A stretch of DNA of 64,000 nucleotides from contig JAGYIQ010000002.1 in assembly GCA_018402565.1 (NCBI GenBank), forward strand, positions 682,001 to 746,000. The letters are read 5' to 3'. This DNA comes from Pirellulaceae bacterium. Its GTDB lineage: Bacteria; Planctomycetota; Planctomycetia; Pirellulales; Pirellulaceae. The translations under genes were made by a program, and so were the position numbers. Shown piece after piece: positions 1-9,357 of this stretch. Position 1 is the first letter of the stretch. Each line of letters begins with the position of its first letter. The notes beneath the pieces were generated by a model that ran no database searches, was not told the DNA's origin, and was given only the letters and a program-made list of their open reading frames with translations.

Positions 1-91
1 ACTCCCCCCCGTGCCCGGAGTCTAGCCAGCACCCTGCAGGCCAGAACGGCTTGAAGCTTACAGATACGCACCGAAGTGAAGGAACGATACG

Positions 92-421
92 ATGGATCGA
101 GAGATTCTGCAGTGGGAAAACGAAGGCGAGCAATTGCGAGCCGAAAAGAAGTACGCGGAGGCCGCGGCCAAGTTCGAAGCGGTTCTGGCCAAAGACCCCA
201 CCTTCGTCCGCGCCCATCTGGCGCTGGCCGTCGTTTACTACAACCTGGAAGACTATGAGAAGTCGGTCGCCCACGGAGAGAAAGCCGTCGAATTGGAGCC
301 AACCGATTCGTTCAATCACGTCGCCTTGAGCGTGACGTACCAACGAGCCTTTGAAGGCACTCGCGACCCAGTGTTCATCCAACGAGCGGAAACCGCCAAG
401 GCTCGGGCACAGCAGTATTAA
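92..421 (+). CDS. Small TPR-repeat protein
   Basis: A 109-residue soluble protein with at least two tetratricopeptide-like helix pairs. Residues about 10-40 read LRAEKKYAEAAAKFEAVLAKDPTF and 45-75 read LALAVVYYNLEDYEKSVAHGEKAVELEPT, with the usual A/G, Y and P spacing (W/L-G-Y-A-F-A-P pattern). No signal peptide or membrane segment is visible. The start is supported by AAGGAA about 7 nt upstream of the ATG. TPR proteins act as protein-protein adaptors; no partner can be named here. The stop codon runs directly into a 17-bp tandem repeat. It is convergent with the next gene and separated from it by a bidirectional hairpin terminator. Confidence 0.8.
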   Translation: MDREILQWENEGEQLRAEKKYAEAAAKFEAVLAKDPTFVRAHLALAVVYYNLEDYEKSVAHGEKAVELEPTDSFNHVALSVTYQRAFEGTRDPVFIQRAETAKARAQQY

Positions 422-500
422 TGCGGCACAAGTATTAATGCGGCACGAGTATTAATGCGGCACGAGTATTATTGCGGCACGAGTATTATTGCGGCACGAG
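421..500. repeat. 17-bp tandem repeat, 4.7 copies
   Basis: Unit ATGCGGCACGAGTATTA begins at 421, 438, 455 and 472, with a partial copy at 489-500. The first copy differs by one base and the last two begin TT instead of AT. The array shares its first base with the stop codon of the TPR gene, and the gene's own last codons (CAGTATTAA) resemble the unit end. That suggests slippage outward from the gene's 3' end. Confidence 0.95.
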
Positions 501-568
501 GAACGCGTTTGACGGGCAGTGGCTGCCGCAAGCGACGCCTCGTAACTCGGAATAAACGAATAAAAAAA

Positions 569-605
569 GAGCGGGAAACCTCCAGGTCTCCCGCTCTCTT
601 TTTTT
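569..605. terminator. Bidirectional intrinsic terminator
   Basis: GAGCGGGA and TCCCGCTC pair to form an 8-bp GC-rich stem (569-576 with 589-596), extended by ACCT/AGGT across one mismatch. It is flanked by seven A on the left (562-568) and a T tract on the right (599-605), so it can serve the TPR gene on + and the cytochrome-like gene on -. Confidence 0.8.
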
Positions 606-650
606 ACTGCCAACAGTCGGTGGGCTGCAGCCTCGAGGGTGCCGTGACTT

Positions 651-1049
651 CTAGTCCTTCTTGGGAGTGACACCCGGCAGGGTCGCGTTCTTGATCAGAT
701 CGGCCCACTTATCGCCGTCCTTGTTGGATTCTTTCTCGACCACTTCAGCCACGGACTTCTTGATGGCGGGGAGAATGGTCTCCTCCATGTACTTTTTCTT
801 TTCGGCCTTGTCCTTGATCTCCTTGAAATTCTTGCTGAACTCTTCGTCGGCCACTTTCTTGTGAATGGCATCGCCGAATTCGTTGCGAACTTCCTTGCCC
901 TTGCCTTGCACGTGACAGGCGTTGCAAGTCACCTTGAGATGAGCATATTCCTTCTCGAACATCTTCTTGATTTCGGTGTGCGCGTGGGCTCGATCAACCG
1001 AAACGGCACACAACGCCAGCACCAGAACGGACAGCAACAAACGGGGCAT
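651..1049 (-). CDS. Secreted monohaem cytochrome c-like protein
   Basis: A 132-residue exported protein. The start at 1049 is preferred over the longer open frame because MPRLLLSVLVLALCAVSVDRAHA is a clean signal peptide and GGAG lies about 6 nt upstream. One CxxCH haem-binding site, CNACH, sits about 20 residues after the predicted cleavage site. The remainder is strongly charged and helical (many K/E), with no second haem motif and no obvious distal Met in a conserved context. I infer a small periplasmic electron carrier or haem-binding protein of a planctomycete type. It is transcribed away from the YTV-like gene's 3' end by about 200 nt and ends at the shared terminator. Confidence 0.7.
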   Translation of the reverse strand: MPRLLLSVLVLALCAVSVDRAHAHTEIKKMFEKEYAHLKVTCNACHVQGKGKEVRNEFGDAIHKKVADEEFSKNFKEIKDKAEKKKYMEETILPAIKKSVAEVVEKESNKDGDKWADLIKNATLPGVTPKKD

Positions 1050-1247
1050 GGGCAACTCCGAGGGGAACGGTGAAAACAGGTTGGGTAGACGAAGCAAAGC
1101 CGGAGAGGGCGCCGCTGCAACGGCGACAACCCAAGCCTTGTTTCGGTTTCGACCATCTGGCATGAATCGCAGTGGCCGAGGCGGGAGTTCTATTGTAGTC
1201 AGCCGGCTATCGAAATTCAACCGCCGGGCTGCCGCACTCGCTCGGGC

Positions 1248-2840
1248 TTAGGTCGCGATCCGACCGCTGGGACGGGGTCCATCGGTCGAAGTGGCCTCCG
1301 TCGCTGGCCGCAGCGGTTGCAGTTCGGCAGGCGAGGGGCGCAGTTGCAATTCCGTCGTATCGCCCAAGTAGGGCTTGAGCGAACGCAGGACGGGAACTTG
1401 GTCAGCCGCGGCGGGCGTTGGATTGGTAGCCGGCCCCCAGGCTGTCGAGTTGGCCAATGGGGCTGCGTTGATCGCAGTACTCAGGCTCGACCCCGCCGCG
1501 GTGGCAGCTTGCTGGCCAGAGGCGGTCGTGTTGGGCGTGGCCTCGCGGTACATAGACCCGCCCAATGCCGTGGCCGTCCCTGGGATCGGATTGCCCCACA
1601 TGTCCAATTCTTCGCGTACCCAGAGGGTGCGGGGGACATTCCGCACCTCTTTGGAGGGCATCAAGCGGCGTTGCGTCACAGGCACCTCTTCCGTCCGAGT
1701 CTCCGTGACCATCTCGCGGACCTGGACTTCGTACGGCTCAACGGTCTCGATGCGTTGCATCACCGTGCGTTGGACTGGAACCTGGCGTTCGACCACGCGT
1801 TCCTGCTGCGTTGTGCGTTGGACCGGCACGGTCTCTTCGACAATCCGGGTCACGGGTTTCCGCACCGTGTAGGGGACACGTTGGGTAATCACTTCATTCT
1901 GGACACTTTGGACCGTCACCGGCACCTTTTCAGTGACCACTTCATCGACATAACGAGTGACCGGCACGGCCTCCGTCTGCAAAGTCGTCTGCGGCACGAT
2001 GGCGGTTTGCGCCACCTGTTGCACCTGGTAGTTTGGCACGTACGTGGGGACAATGGCCGCGGAGGCCGGCTGTCCTTGGTTGGTCCAGTAGAAGCCCGGT
2101 CGGCGATAGACCTGCTGCTGGGTCGCCGGATCGACGTAATTGGTCCGCGGCAAGAACTGCAAGCGGTTGCGGTCGTAACCCGGTTGCACCACCAGTTGGT
2201 TCATGACCGCCCCTTGGTCGACCAATTGCGGCCGATACTGGGTGACCGGCACGTAAGAAGTCACCGGCGTTTGGCGGTATTGGGTTTCGACCACCGGACG
2301 TCGCACGACCGTTTGCCGGTCTTGATACTGGGTTTGCTGCACGACCTTGGGGACCACCACTTGCTCTTCCCGGTAGTGCGTCTCTTCAACGAACTCGGTG
2401 ACCTGCCGCTGCCGTGTTTCGTAAGTCGTTTCCGTGATCGGCTCAAACACCGAGTACCGCTCGGTCTTCATCTCGGTTTCTACCACTGGCTTGAGGACCG
2501 TGTTCCGCCGCTCCCGCATCTCCGTACGAATGACGGGCTTGAGCTCGGTCACCTGCCGCGTCTGCATCGAGGTCTCTTCGACGTTCTGATAGACCGTCAC
2601 CTCTTGCGGCTCCACGACGGTTTGCGGGGTCAGCCGGAAGCTACGCGTCGGCTGTTGGACGGGGGGTGTCCACGTCGGGGCGCAAACCTGAGCCCACGCA
2701 CTCGCGCCGCTCTCCAGTGAGCGAAAGCCGACTTGAGCGGGATAGTCCGTCCCCGCCAAACCGAAAGCCGCGGTCACAGCCAATGGGACCGCCAACCAGT
2801 ACTTCCCTGGCACTTTTCGGCCGAAAACATTCGCTGGCAT
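1248..2840 (-). CDS. Secreted repeat-rich protein resembling planctomycete YTV-domain proteins
   Basis: About 530 residues. The start at 2840 is chosen because AGGAG lies 7 nt upstream; an in-frame ATG at 2867 is possible. Residues about 10-40 form an export signal (YWLAVPLAVTAAFGLAGT). Two blocks (about 90-200 and 285-400) consist of short, degenerate beta-like repeats rich in V, T, E, Q and R, such as VTETRTEEVPVTQ and RVPYTVRKPVTRIVEETVPVQ. The Y-T-V-x-K/R-P-V core resembles the YTV domain described for wall-associated planctomycete proteins, but the Cys residues typical of that domain are absent here. The tail is rich in P, A and T. I infer a cell-surface or wall structural protein; the family link is tentative. 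Confidence 0.6.
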   Translation of the reverse strand: MPANVFGRKVPGKYWLAVPLAVTAAFGLAGTDYPAQVGFRSLESGASAWAQVCAPTWTPPVQQPTRSFRLTPQTVVEPQEVTVYQNVEETSMQTRQVTELKPVIRTEMRERRNTVLKPVVETEMKTERYSVFEPITETTYETRQRQVTEFVEETHYREEQVVVPKVVQQTQYQDRQTVVRRPVVETQYRQTPVTSYVPVTQYRPQLVDQGAVMNQLVVQPGYDRNRLQFLPRTNYVDPATQQQVYRRPGFYWTNQGQPASAAIVPTYVPNYQVQQVAQTAIVPQTTLQTEAVPVTRYVDEVVTEKVPVTVQSVQNEVITQRVPYTVRKPVTRIVEETVPVQRTTQQERVVERQVPVQRTVMQRIETVEPYEVQVREMVTETRTEEVPVTQRRLMPSKEVRNVPRTLWVREELDMWGNPIPGTATALGGSMYREATPNTTASGQQAATAAGSSLSTAINAAPLANSTAWGPATNPTPAAADQVPVLRSLKPYLGDTTELQLRPSPAELQPLRPATEATSTDGPRPSGRIAT

Positions 2841-2908
2841 GCCTACACTCCTAGGGGGATCGGCCATGGGCCGCCCTTTGTCTCATGATTCACCCGCCAT
2901 CGGGTGAC

Positions 2909-2972
2909 CCCAAACTAATTTGAGCCCAAAGTAATTTGAGCCCAAAGTTATTTGAGCCCAAAGCAATACGAG
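2909..2972. repeat. 16-bp tandem repeat upstream of the YTV-like gene
   Basis: Four abutting units of the type CCCAAAGTAATTTGAG start at 2909, 2925, 2941 and 2957, each with one to four changes. A 6-bp hairpin (CACCCG/CGGGTG, 2891-2906) precedes them. The array lies in the 404-nt gap between the divergently transcribed YTV-like and lipoate-ligase-like genes. The rest of that gap (2973-3244) is comparatively AT-rich and shows no gene. It may hold regulatory sites for either gene, but nothing proves this. Confidence 0.9.
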
Positions 2973-3244
2973 TCCAATTCGGGCAAGTTCGCAAAACTTG
3001 AGCTTTTCGCCACAAATAGACTCAAAAATCTATCTTCACAACTAAGTTTGCAGTATGTTCCGGTGGTTTGCAAATGGATTCTTGGTGGTTTGTAACGGCG
3101 AGGGCCCGAAAACCTTGGCTTTTCAACCACTTAGATTTCATAAATAATCCCTGGTCACTTGGTCGCTCGGTCGCCTTTGGGTCCGCGCGGAAGGGGTCAC
3201 GTGGTTGGCCTGCCGGAAACCGGCGGCAATGATCGGAGAATAGC

Positions 3245-4045
3245 TTGAGGTTTTGGGAGTACACCAGCCAGGATTTTGCCGAGAATTTGGCCTGCGACCA
3301 GTGGCTACTGGGGCAGGCAGCGACCGCTCCGGCCACGGGCGGCAGTGATCCGTGGGGGGAGACCCTGCGTGTCTGGCGGCCCAACCAAACCGCCGTCGTC
3401 GTCGGACGGGGGTCGCGGATCGAGGAGGAAGTCGACATCGAGTTCTGCCGCCAACAGGGGATTCCCGTGTTCCGTCGGCACAGCGGAGGTGCCGCGGTGG
3501 TCAGTGGCCCGGGCTGCTGGATGTACGCCGTGGTCCTGGATTTGGCCGGCCGGCCCGAGTTGCGCGACCTGACGAAAGCCCACGCATTTGTCATGCGACG
3601 AATTTGCGCCGCCGCCCAACCGCTGTTGGCCGCCAGCGAATCGGCTGGCGAAGCGATTCAAGTTCAGGGCATTTGTGACTTGACCTTCGCCGGCAAAAAA
3701 TGCTCGGGCAATAGCCTCCGTGTGACTCGAGATCATTTGCTGTACCACGGAACGCTACTGGTCGATTTTGACTTGGAACTGTTGTCGGCCTGTTTGCGTA
3801 CCCCCCCGCGTCAACCGGCCTACCGCCAGCAACGCGAGCACCGCCGCTTTGTCACGAACTTGCCCTGGGACCGCCAGCGTGATGACGATGCCTCGCTGTG
3901 GCAGCGGTGGGTGGCTGCCATGCAAGACCAGTGGGAAATTGGGGGATCGGCTGAAGATTGGCAAGTGACTCCCGAGTACCAACTTGCGGTTTCCCGGTTG
4001 GTGGACGAAAAGTATCGCTGCCCGGAGTGGACGTTTGCTCGCTAG
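3245..4045 (+). CDS. Lipoate-protein ligase A family protein
   Basis: A 266-residue biotin/lipoate A/B ligase-fold protein. The family motif RHSGGAAV (usual form RRxSGGGxV) is at about residues 79-86 and KCSGNS, matching the lipoate/AMP-binding lysine motif GKK(I/F)xGxA/S, at about 159. These enzymes transfer lipoyl or octanoyl groups to E2 subunits of 2-oxoacid dehydrogenases or GcvH; which donor is used cannot be read from sequence. The start codon is TTG, supported by GGAGAA about 5 nt upstream; no better in-frame start exists. It lies 71 nt upstream of ftsH on the same strand and may share a transcript. Confidence 0.8.
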   Translation: MRFWEYTSQDFAENLACDQWLLGQAATAPATGGSDPWGETLRVWRPNQTAVVVGRGSRIEEEVDIEFCRQQGIPVFRRHSGGAAVVSGPGCWMYAVVLDLAGRPELRDLTKAHAFVMRRICAAAQPLLAASESAGEAIQVQGICDLTFAGKKCSGNSLRVTRDHLLYHGTLLVDFDLELLSACLRTPPRQPAYRQQREHRRFVTNLPWDRQRDDDASLWQRWVAAMQDQWEIGGSAEDWQVTPEYQLAVSRLVDEKYRCPEWTFAR

Positions 4046-4116
4046 GGCATAGTCGCAGCCAAGGGGCGGTTCCGGTATACTAGAGAGCTTCTCTACGGCC
4101 TGAGGCCTGGAGTGCG

Positions 4117-6447
4117 ATGGGACCCATTCGGCGGCGGCGATCGCGGAGCCGATGGCTGTTGGAACCAGAAAAGACTGAAGAAGTAGTGACTGAAAACAAG
4201 AATCCAGAACGAGAGTCCGAGCCACGGATCCCCCACGCTGCTTCACGGCGGAATGACGCCCCGGCCTCCGACGAGAAACGGCGGGGCAGCGGCGCCGAAC
4301 CCAAGTCCGAGTCGCGACCACCGGCCAGCCCCACGACGCTTTTGATGTTCATCGCCCTGATGGCGATCGTCGCCTGGTTCATCGGTGCGGTCTTTATGCC
4401 CGTCCCCCACTCGGAGGTCAGCTACACCTACTTCCTCAAACTCCTGGAGGGCGTGGACTACAACGGCAACCCGATCCAAGGCACCGATGGCAAGCCCGTG
4501 ACCAATCTGTTGGGCAAAACCGAGGACGGCCAACCGATCACGATCCCCTCCAACATCGTCGAGGTCAAACGCTCTGGCTTGGTCCTGCAAGCTTATTGCC
4601 AAGTCCCGCCGCCAGCCGAGCCGAAGCCCGCCGCCGAAAAATGGCGGCAACCGATCGGCTTGAGCGACAAGCCGCTGGAACCCTACCTCCGCGTGGTGTT
4701 GGACTCCAGCGACCTGCGCGACAACGAACTGAACCGCCTGCTGGCCAGCCGCGGCGTGCGTTTGGTCAACGAAAAACCCACCGATTCGGGCTGGCTGCAA
4801 ACCCTGTTTATCCTGGGCATCACCGTCGCCATGATCGTCCTGATGTGGGTCATGCTGAGGCGGACCCAAAGCCAGATGTTTGGCGGCGGAGGCTTTCTCA
4901 ACAGCTTCTCCAAGAGCACCGCCAAGAAGTTCGAGGCGGACGATAAAGTCACAACCTTCGCCGATGTGGCCGGAGCGGACGGCGTCAAAGCGGAACTGGA
5001 AGAAATCGTCGATTTCCTCAAATCCCCTGACAAGTACCAGCGTCTGGGCGGCAATGTCCCCAAGGGTGTGCTGCTCAACGGCTCACCTGGCACCGGCAAA
5101 ACGCTCCTGGCCAAGGCCGTTGCCGGCGAGGCCAATGCCCCGTTCTACAGTGTCAACGGCTCCGAATTCATCCAGATGTTTGTCGGTGTGGGCGCCAGCC
5201 GCGTGCGCGACCTGTTCCAGAACGCCAAGGAGAACGCGCCCAGCATCATTTTCATCGACGAAATCGATGCGGTCGGGCGACAACGCGGAGCCGGTCTCGG
5301 CGGCGGACACGATGAACGCGAGCAAACCCTGAACCAAATCCTCAGCGAGATGGATGGTTTTGGCGGTGGCGATTCGGTCATCGTTATCGCGGCCACCAAC
5401 CGACCCGATGTACTGGACCCTGCCCTGCTGCGTCCAGGCCGCTTCGACCGACACATCACCGTCAATCGCCCCACTCGCGATGGCCGCTTGGCCATCTTTA
5501 AAGTCCACGTACGGAAAGTGCCGCTGGGTGACGACGTGGACCTAGGGGAATTGGCCTCCGCCTCGGCCGGCATGACCGGTGCCGACATCAAGAACTTGGT
5601 CAACGAGGCCGCTCTGCATGCCGCCCGTGAAGGCATGACCACGGTCAATAAGAAATCGTTTTCCTACGCGTTGGATCGCGTCCGCATGGGCCCACGTCGC
5701 GAGGAGATCCTCTCCCCCGACAACAAGGAAAAGACCGCCTACCACGAGGCCGGCCATACGCTGGCGGCCTGGCTACTGCCCAAAGCCAACCCCGTGTCGA
5801 AAGTCACCGTGATCCCCCGCGGTCGCTCGTTGGGACAGACCTTCATGTCGCCGCCCGAAGACCGCTTGGATTACTCGCGGTCCGAAATGGAACAGCTGCT
5901 GGTCGTGATGCTGGCCGGACGCTCGGCCGAAAAACTAATCTACCAAGAAACCTCCGCCGGTGCCCAGCAGGACCTGGAGCAGGCCACCTCGCTGGCTCGC
6001 CGCATGGTGACCGCCTGGGGCATGAGCGAGCGACTGGGCCCCGTCAGCTTCAAATTGTCCGACGACGACCCGTTTCTCGGACGCGAAATGCAGCAAGCAC
6101 GGCAGTTCAGCGAACATACACTGGAGGTGATTGATGATGAGATCACCAAGATCCTGCGAACCGCCAGCCAACAAGCCGACCAACTGTTGGAACAAGCCCG
6201 AGAGAAGCTGGAGTTAATCACCCGCGCGCTGATCGAAAAGGAAGAACTGGACCACCAGGAACTGGTGGTCTTGATCGGCCCGGCGTCGCAGCCCCAGCGG
6301 CCCTTCCAGTACGACGAGGCCAACCCATCGGCCTCCGCTGCCGCGCCGGCAACACCGGCAACCGCCACCCCCGAACCGGCAGCCGCGGCGGACGCCCACC
6401 CCTCCGTCAGCCAGGACAATTCACCCTCGACCGCCGGACCGACGTAG
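4117..6447 (+). CDS. ftsH: ATP-dependent zinc metalloprotease FtsH
   Basis: A 776-residue membrane-anchored AAA protease that degrades misfolded or short-lived membrane and cytosolic proteins. Visible parts: an unusual basic and charged N-terminal extension of about 70 residues, TM1 (about 74-95), a periplasmic domain, TM2 (about 226-247), Walker A GSPGTGKT (322-329), Walker B IIFIDEID (377-384), the second region of homology [20 protein letters not shown] (about 426-445), and zinc site HEAGH (543-547). The C-terminal tail (about 725-776) is low-complexity A/P/T. The start has GGAG 5 nt upstream. The periplasmic domain, at about 130 residues with an acidic, G-rich segment, is somewhat longer than in E. 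coli FtsH. Confidence 0.97.
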   Translation: MGPIRRRRSRSRWLLEPEKTEEVVTENKNPERESEPRIPHAASRRNDAPASDEKRRGSGAEPKSESRPPASPTTLLMFIALMAIVAWFIGAVFMPVPHSEVSYTYFLKLLEGVDYNGNPIQGTDGKPVTNLLGKTEDGQPITIPSNIVEVKRSGLVLQAYCQVPPPAEPKPAAEKWRQPIGLSDKPLEPYLRVVLDSSDLRDNELNRLLASRGVRLVNEKPTDSGWLQTLFILGITVAMIVLMWVMLRRTQSQMFGGGGFLNSFSKSTAKKFEADDKVTTFADVAGADGVKAELEEIVDFLKSPDKYQRLGGNVPKGVLLNGSPGTGKTLLAKAVAGEANAPFYSVNGSEFIQMFVGVGASRVRDLFQNAKENAPSIIFIDEIDAVGRQRGAGLGGGHDEREQTLNQILSEMDGFGGGDSVIVIAATNRPDVLDPALLRPGRFDRHITVNRPTRDGRLAIFKVHVRKVPLGDDVDLGELASASAGMTGADIKNLVNEAALHAAREGMTTVNKKSFSYALDRVRMGPRREEILSPDNKEKTAYHEAGHTLAAWLLPKANPVSKVTVIPRGRSLGQTFMSPPEDRLDYSRSEMEQLLVVMLAGRSAEKLIYQETSAGAQQDLEQATSLARRMVTAWGMSERLGPVSFKLSDDDPFLGREMQQARQFSEHTLEVIDDEITKILRTASQQADQLLEQAREKLELITRALIEKEELDHQELVVLIGPASQPQRPFQYDEANPSASAAAPATPATATPEPAAAADAHPSVSQDNSPSTAGPT

Positions 6448-6738
6448 AGGCAGTCGCTCGAGTGCCGAATTAACGACGAATCTCGCAGCCGGGCCGAGCG
6501 AAATTGGAGGCAAATAAACGCGAATCGGTCCCCGGTGGCTCCAGACAAAGCTGGCCGGGGACCGACGACGCGGCTCACCAAACGCTCGAAGACGGAGACA
6601 ACTGCGGCTGGATGCAGCCAACAGCTCTCACACGATCACCGAGCGGAAGGTGGTTCAAATCGGCGGGCGAGAAACCGCCGCAGCGCTTTGACACAAACGA
6701 AACATACCCCGAAATTCAAGGGTGACAAAGCACTGGGA

Positions 6739-7155
6739 TCACAGTTCAGCCAGGAACTTGATCAGGTCGGTCGAGGTCACGATACCCACCAATTTATCGC
6801 CGTCGCAGACCGGCAACGCATGGAAATTGCCCTCGGCCAAAACGCGAGCGGCATCGCGGACCGTCCCGCCCACCGGGATCGACACCGGATTGGCGGACAT
6901 CAGCCCCGCCACCGTGTAGGTGTGATCCAACAGCGTATCCAATTGGCGACCGTCCTGGTTGCCGTACTCGCCGAACGACACGCGGAGCAGGTCCGACCAG
7001 CTGATAATGCCAATCAAACGCTCGCCGCTGACCACCGGCACGTGATGAATCCCCTGTTCCTCAATGATCTGCTTGACCTTGGAAACCGGGTCTCCCTCAT
7101 GGACGCTGATCGGCGTGCTGCTCATGATTTTGCTGATCGGTTCGTTCTTCTTCAT
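6739..7155 (-). CDS. Tandem CBS-domain protein
   Basis: A 138-residue protein made of two CBS domains (a Bateman module). The first covers about 8-66 (IMSSTPISVHEGDPVSKVKQIIEEQGIHHVPVV, then GIISWSDLL) and the second about 83-136 (LMSANPVSIPVGGTVRDAARVLAEGNFHALPVC, then GIVTSTDLI). The D after S/T in WSDLL and STDLI fits the nucleotide-ribose contact of adenylate-binding CBS pairs. No effector domain is attached, so it probably acts as a stand-alone ligand-sensing regulator with an unknown partner. The 291 nt between this gene and ftsH (convergent) contain nothing I can identify. Confidence 0.85.
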   Translation of the reverse strand: MKKNEPISKIMSSTPISVHEGDPVSKVKQIIEEQGIHHVPVVSGERLIGIISWSDLLRVSFGEYGNQDGRQLDTLLDHTYTVAGLMSANPVSIPVGGTVRDAARVLAEGNFHALPVCDGDKLVGIVTSTDLIKFLAEL

Positions 7156-7483
7156 GCGAATCTTTCTAAATGCGAGTTAGCAAGTGCTCTGTCAACACCT
7201 AATCTCAGAGCCAGCCGCGGTGCCCACGGCCAAAACTCGGGCTCCAGCCCCTCGGCCAATCGATCCCACACCAAGTCCGGGTGTTGCCACAGCACTTGGC
7301 GAGAAATACGTCGCCAGGCAGAGCGATTGCAATTTCAGTGCCAGCCGCGCCACATTCAAGTTTTGAGCGATTTGCCGAGAAAATTGGACCTAGTCGAGCA
7401 GGCGAACGCAGGCTGGGACTGGGAGTGCTCACCACCCGCACACCCCGAGCGTGCGTTTCCGCGCGGCCCAATCACAACTTCGC
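7156..7483. other. Intergenic region, no gene seen
   Basis: 328 nt between the CBS gene and the 3' end of dctM, both on the minus strand. Open frames here are short and have poor composition. No tRNA, hairpin terminator with T tract, or repeat was recognised. Confidence 0.5.
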
Positions 7484-8761
7484 TCACTTCAACAACCAAC
7501 GCGGCAACCACAAGCTGACTGCCGGCACAAAGGTCACGATCAATAGCGTCGCAAACAACGGCAACAAGAACGGCCAAGTCCCCCACATGACTCGCTGCAC
7601 GGGAACTTTGCTCACGGAACTTAGAACGTACAGCACCAGCCCCACGGGGGGCGTGATCAGACCAATCACCAAATTCAAAATCATGATCACGCCAAAGTGC
7701 AGCGGGTCAATGCCGTACTCGCGAGCCACCGGCAAGAGGATCGGCACCATGATCAACAGTGCGGCCACCGGCTCCAACAACATGCCGATCAACAGCAAGG
7801 CGACATTGACCAGCAGCAGAAACACATAGGGGTTATCGGTCACAGTCGTCAGCCAATCGGCCACCATCTGCGGCCCCTGTTCTCGGGCAATGATCCAGCC
7901 GAACAGACTGGCCGCGGCCACGATCAACAGAATCGACCCGGTGGTCGTCGCCGTCTCCTGCAGCGATTGCACCAGCGCCGCGCGGGAGAGCGAGCGAAAC
8001 AGCCAGCCCAAAACGATCACGTACATTGCCGCCACGGCCGCCGCCTCGGTCGGGGTCATCACGCCGCCCAAGATCCCGCCCAAAATGATCACCGGCGTGA
8101 GCAAGATCGGCGCGGCCTCAAGACTGGCTTGGCGCAGCGAAACGTTAGGCTCCTCGCCCGCGGTCGTCAGCGGGTTCCAGGCCGAGTAGATGGCCACGGC
8201 CACGCACAAGATCGCGGTCAACAACAACGCCGGCAGGACGCTGGCGAAGAACAACCCGCCCACAGAGACCCCGGCCGTGACTGCATAGATAATCGCCGGG
8301 ATACTGGGCGGCATGACCGGTCCAATCAACGAAGACGCGCCGGTCAGCCCCAGCGAAAAGCCCTCGTCGTAGCCACGCTTCTTCATCGCCGGGACCAAGA
8401 CCGATCCCAACCCGGCCGCGTCCGCCACCGCCGCGCCACTCATCCAAGAAAACAACAGGCTGCTGATCACATTCACGTAGCCCAAACTGCCCGGCACACC
8501 CCGCAGCAGCCCCATGAGAAAGCGAAACAACCGATCGGCCAAGCCACCCGCATTGCTGATGTACCCAGTCAGAATGAACAAGGGAACCGCCAACAAGGCG
8601 AAGGAGTCGATCCCGGACATGATGCGTTGCAAGGCCACACCCAAGGTGATGTCCGGCGAAACGGAGACGTAGACCAAACACGGCAACAACATACTGATGG
8701 CGACCGGGACCCGCCCCAGCAACAAGGCCAACATTCCCAGCACCATCCACAACAAGCTCAC
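7484..8761 (-). CDS. dctM: TRAP transporter large membrane subunit DctM
   Basis: A 425-residue, roughly 12-segment membrane protein, the ion-coupled transport subunit of a tripartite ATP-independent periplasmic transporter. The GTG start at 8761 overlaps the dctQ stop as GTGA and gives the family's usual length (about 425). The longer upstream open frame is only the shadow of the dctQ repeat tail. Family features: LLGRVPVAISM near the N-terminus, AGLSxxSGAAVADAAGLGSVLVPAMKKRGY, GPVMPPSIPAIIYA, and a C-terminal LIMVPILLPVAREYGIDPLHFGVIMILNL block with LITPPVGLVLYV. It is last in the dctP-dctQ-dctM operon. The substrate is not predictable from this subunit. Confidence 0.93.
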   Translation of the reverse strand: MSLLWMVLGMLALLLGRVPVAISMLLPCLVYVSVSPDITLGVALQRIMSGIDSFALLAVPLFILTGYISNAGGLADRLFRFLMGLLRGVPGSLGYVNVISSLLFSWMSGAAVADAAGLGSVLVPAMKKRGYDEGFSLGLTGASSLIGPVMPPSIPAIIYAVTAGVSVGGLFFASVLPALLLTAILCVAVAIYSAWNPLTTAGEEPNVSLRQASLEAAPILLTPVIILGGILGGVMTPTEAAAVAAMYVIVLGWLFRSLSRAALVQSLQETATTTGSILLIVAAASLFGWIIAREQGPQMVADWLTTVTDNPYVFLLLVNVALLLIGMLLEPVAALLIMVPILLPVAREYGIDPLHFGVIMILNLVIGLITPPVGLVLYVLSSVSKVPVQRVMWGTWPFLLPLFATLLIVTFVPAVSLWLPRWLLK

Positions 8762-9357
8762 GTCCCAGCCCCCCCGTCCTCCCGCTGGGCCCCAATCGTC
8801 GTCCCCGTCGCCGTGCCAGCCGCCGTCCCCGTCGCGGTCCCCATCGCGGTCCCCATCGCGGTTCCAGTCCCCGTGCCAGCCGCCGGCTCCTGCCACGTCA
8901 GACAAGCCTGGATGCCCGCGTGCACCGCCATCAACAACAGGCCCAGGCTGGCCCCACCGTACCACAGGCTTTTGGGGATCCCCAACGATGGCGAACCCAC
9001 CGGATGCACGTGCCAGACAAACCTCAAACTACCCACAAACAACAACAGGCAGGTGAACACCACCACCACCTGCACCCCGCGATCCGCCCACAGGCGCCAC
9101 CGCGGTCGGAGCCCCTGCGACCACAAATCGACGGCGATGTGCTGCTGCTGACCCATGATGTAGGCCGCCGCCAAAAACGTCAGCCAGACCAAGCCGAATC
9201 GACAGAGCTCCTCGCTCCAAGAAAACGGAGCCCGAAAAATATAGCGGGCGATGACTTGGCTAACCATCGTCACCAACAATCCCACCAGAATCAGCGTGGC
9301 GGAGAGGCGTTCCAGTTGCTGTAGTCGCTCGTGCAGCCCCCGCAACAGTCGATTCAT
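8758..9357 (-). CDS. dctQ: TRAP transporter small membrane subunit DctQ, with repeat tail
   Basis: A 199-residue protein with four membrane segments (about 18-40, 55-75, 92-115, 130-152). The DctQ signature is visible: RYIFRAPFSWSEELCRFGLVWLTFLAAAY followed by QHIAVDL. The start overlaps the dctP stop (ATGA) and the stop overlaps the dctM start (GTGA), indicating translational coupling. After about residue 158 the protein runs into a low-complexity tail of G, T, A and M (AGTGTGTAMGTAMGTATGTA) encoded by a 12-bp tandem repeat at about 8800-8885. The tail is absent from typical DctQ proteins and probably arose by repeat expansion just ahead of dctM. Confidence 0.9.
   Translation of the reverse strand: MNRLLRGLHERLQQLERLSATLILVGLLVTMVSQVIARYIFRAPFSWSEELCRFGLVWLTFLAAAYIMGQQQHIAVDLWSQGLRPRWRLWADRGVQVVVVFTCLLLFVGSLRFVWHVHPVGSPSLGIPKSLWYGGASLGLLLMAVHAGIQACLTWQEPAAGTGTGTAMGTAMGTATGTAAGTATGTTIGAQREDGGAGT

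Noticed and set aside
1317-2720. 467-codon open frame on +
   Set aside because: Antisense of the YTV-like gene; His/Leu/Arg-rich composition typical of a shadow frame in GC-rich repeats.
8762-8965. N-terminal extension of dctM
   Set aside because: It translates the dctQ repeat in another frame; the GTG at 8761 gives the family length and a GTGA overlap.
7697-9151. 484-codon open frame on +
   Set aside because: Antisense of dctM/dctQ; Gln/His/Arg-rich and without recognisable motifs.
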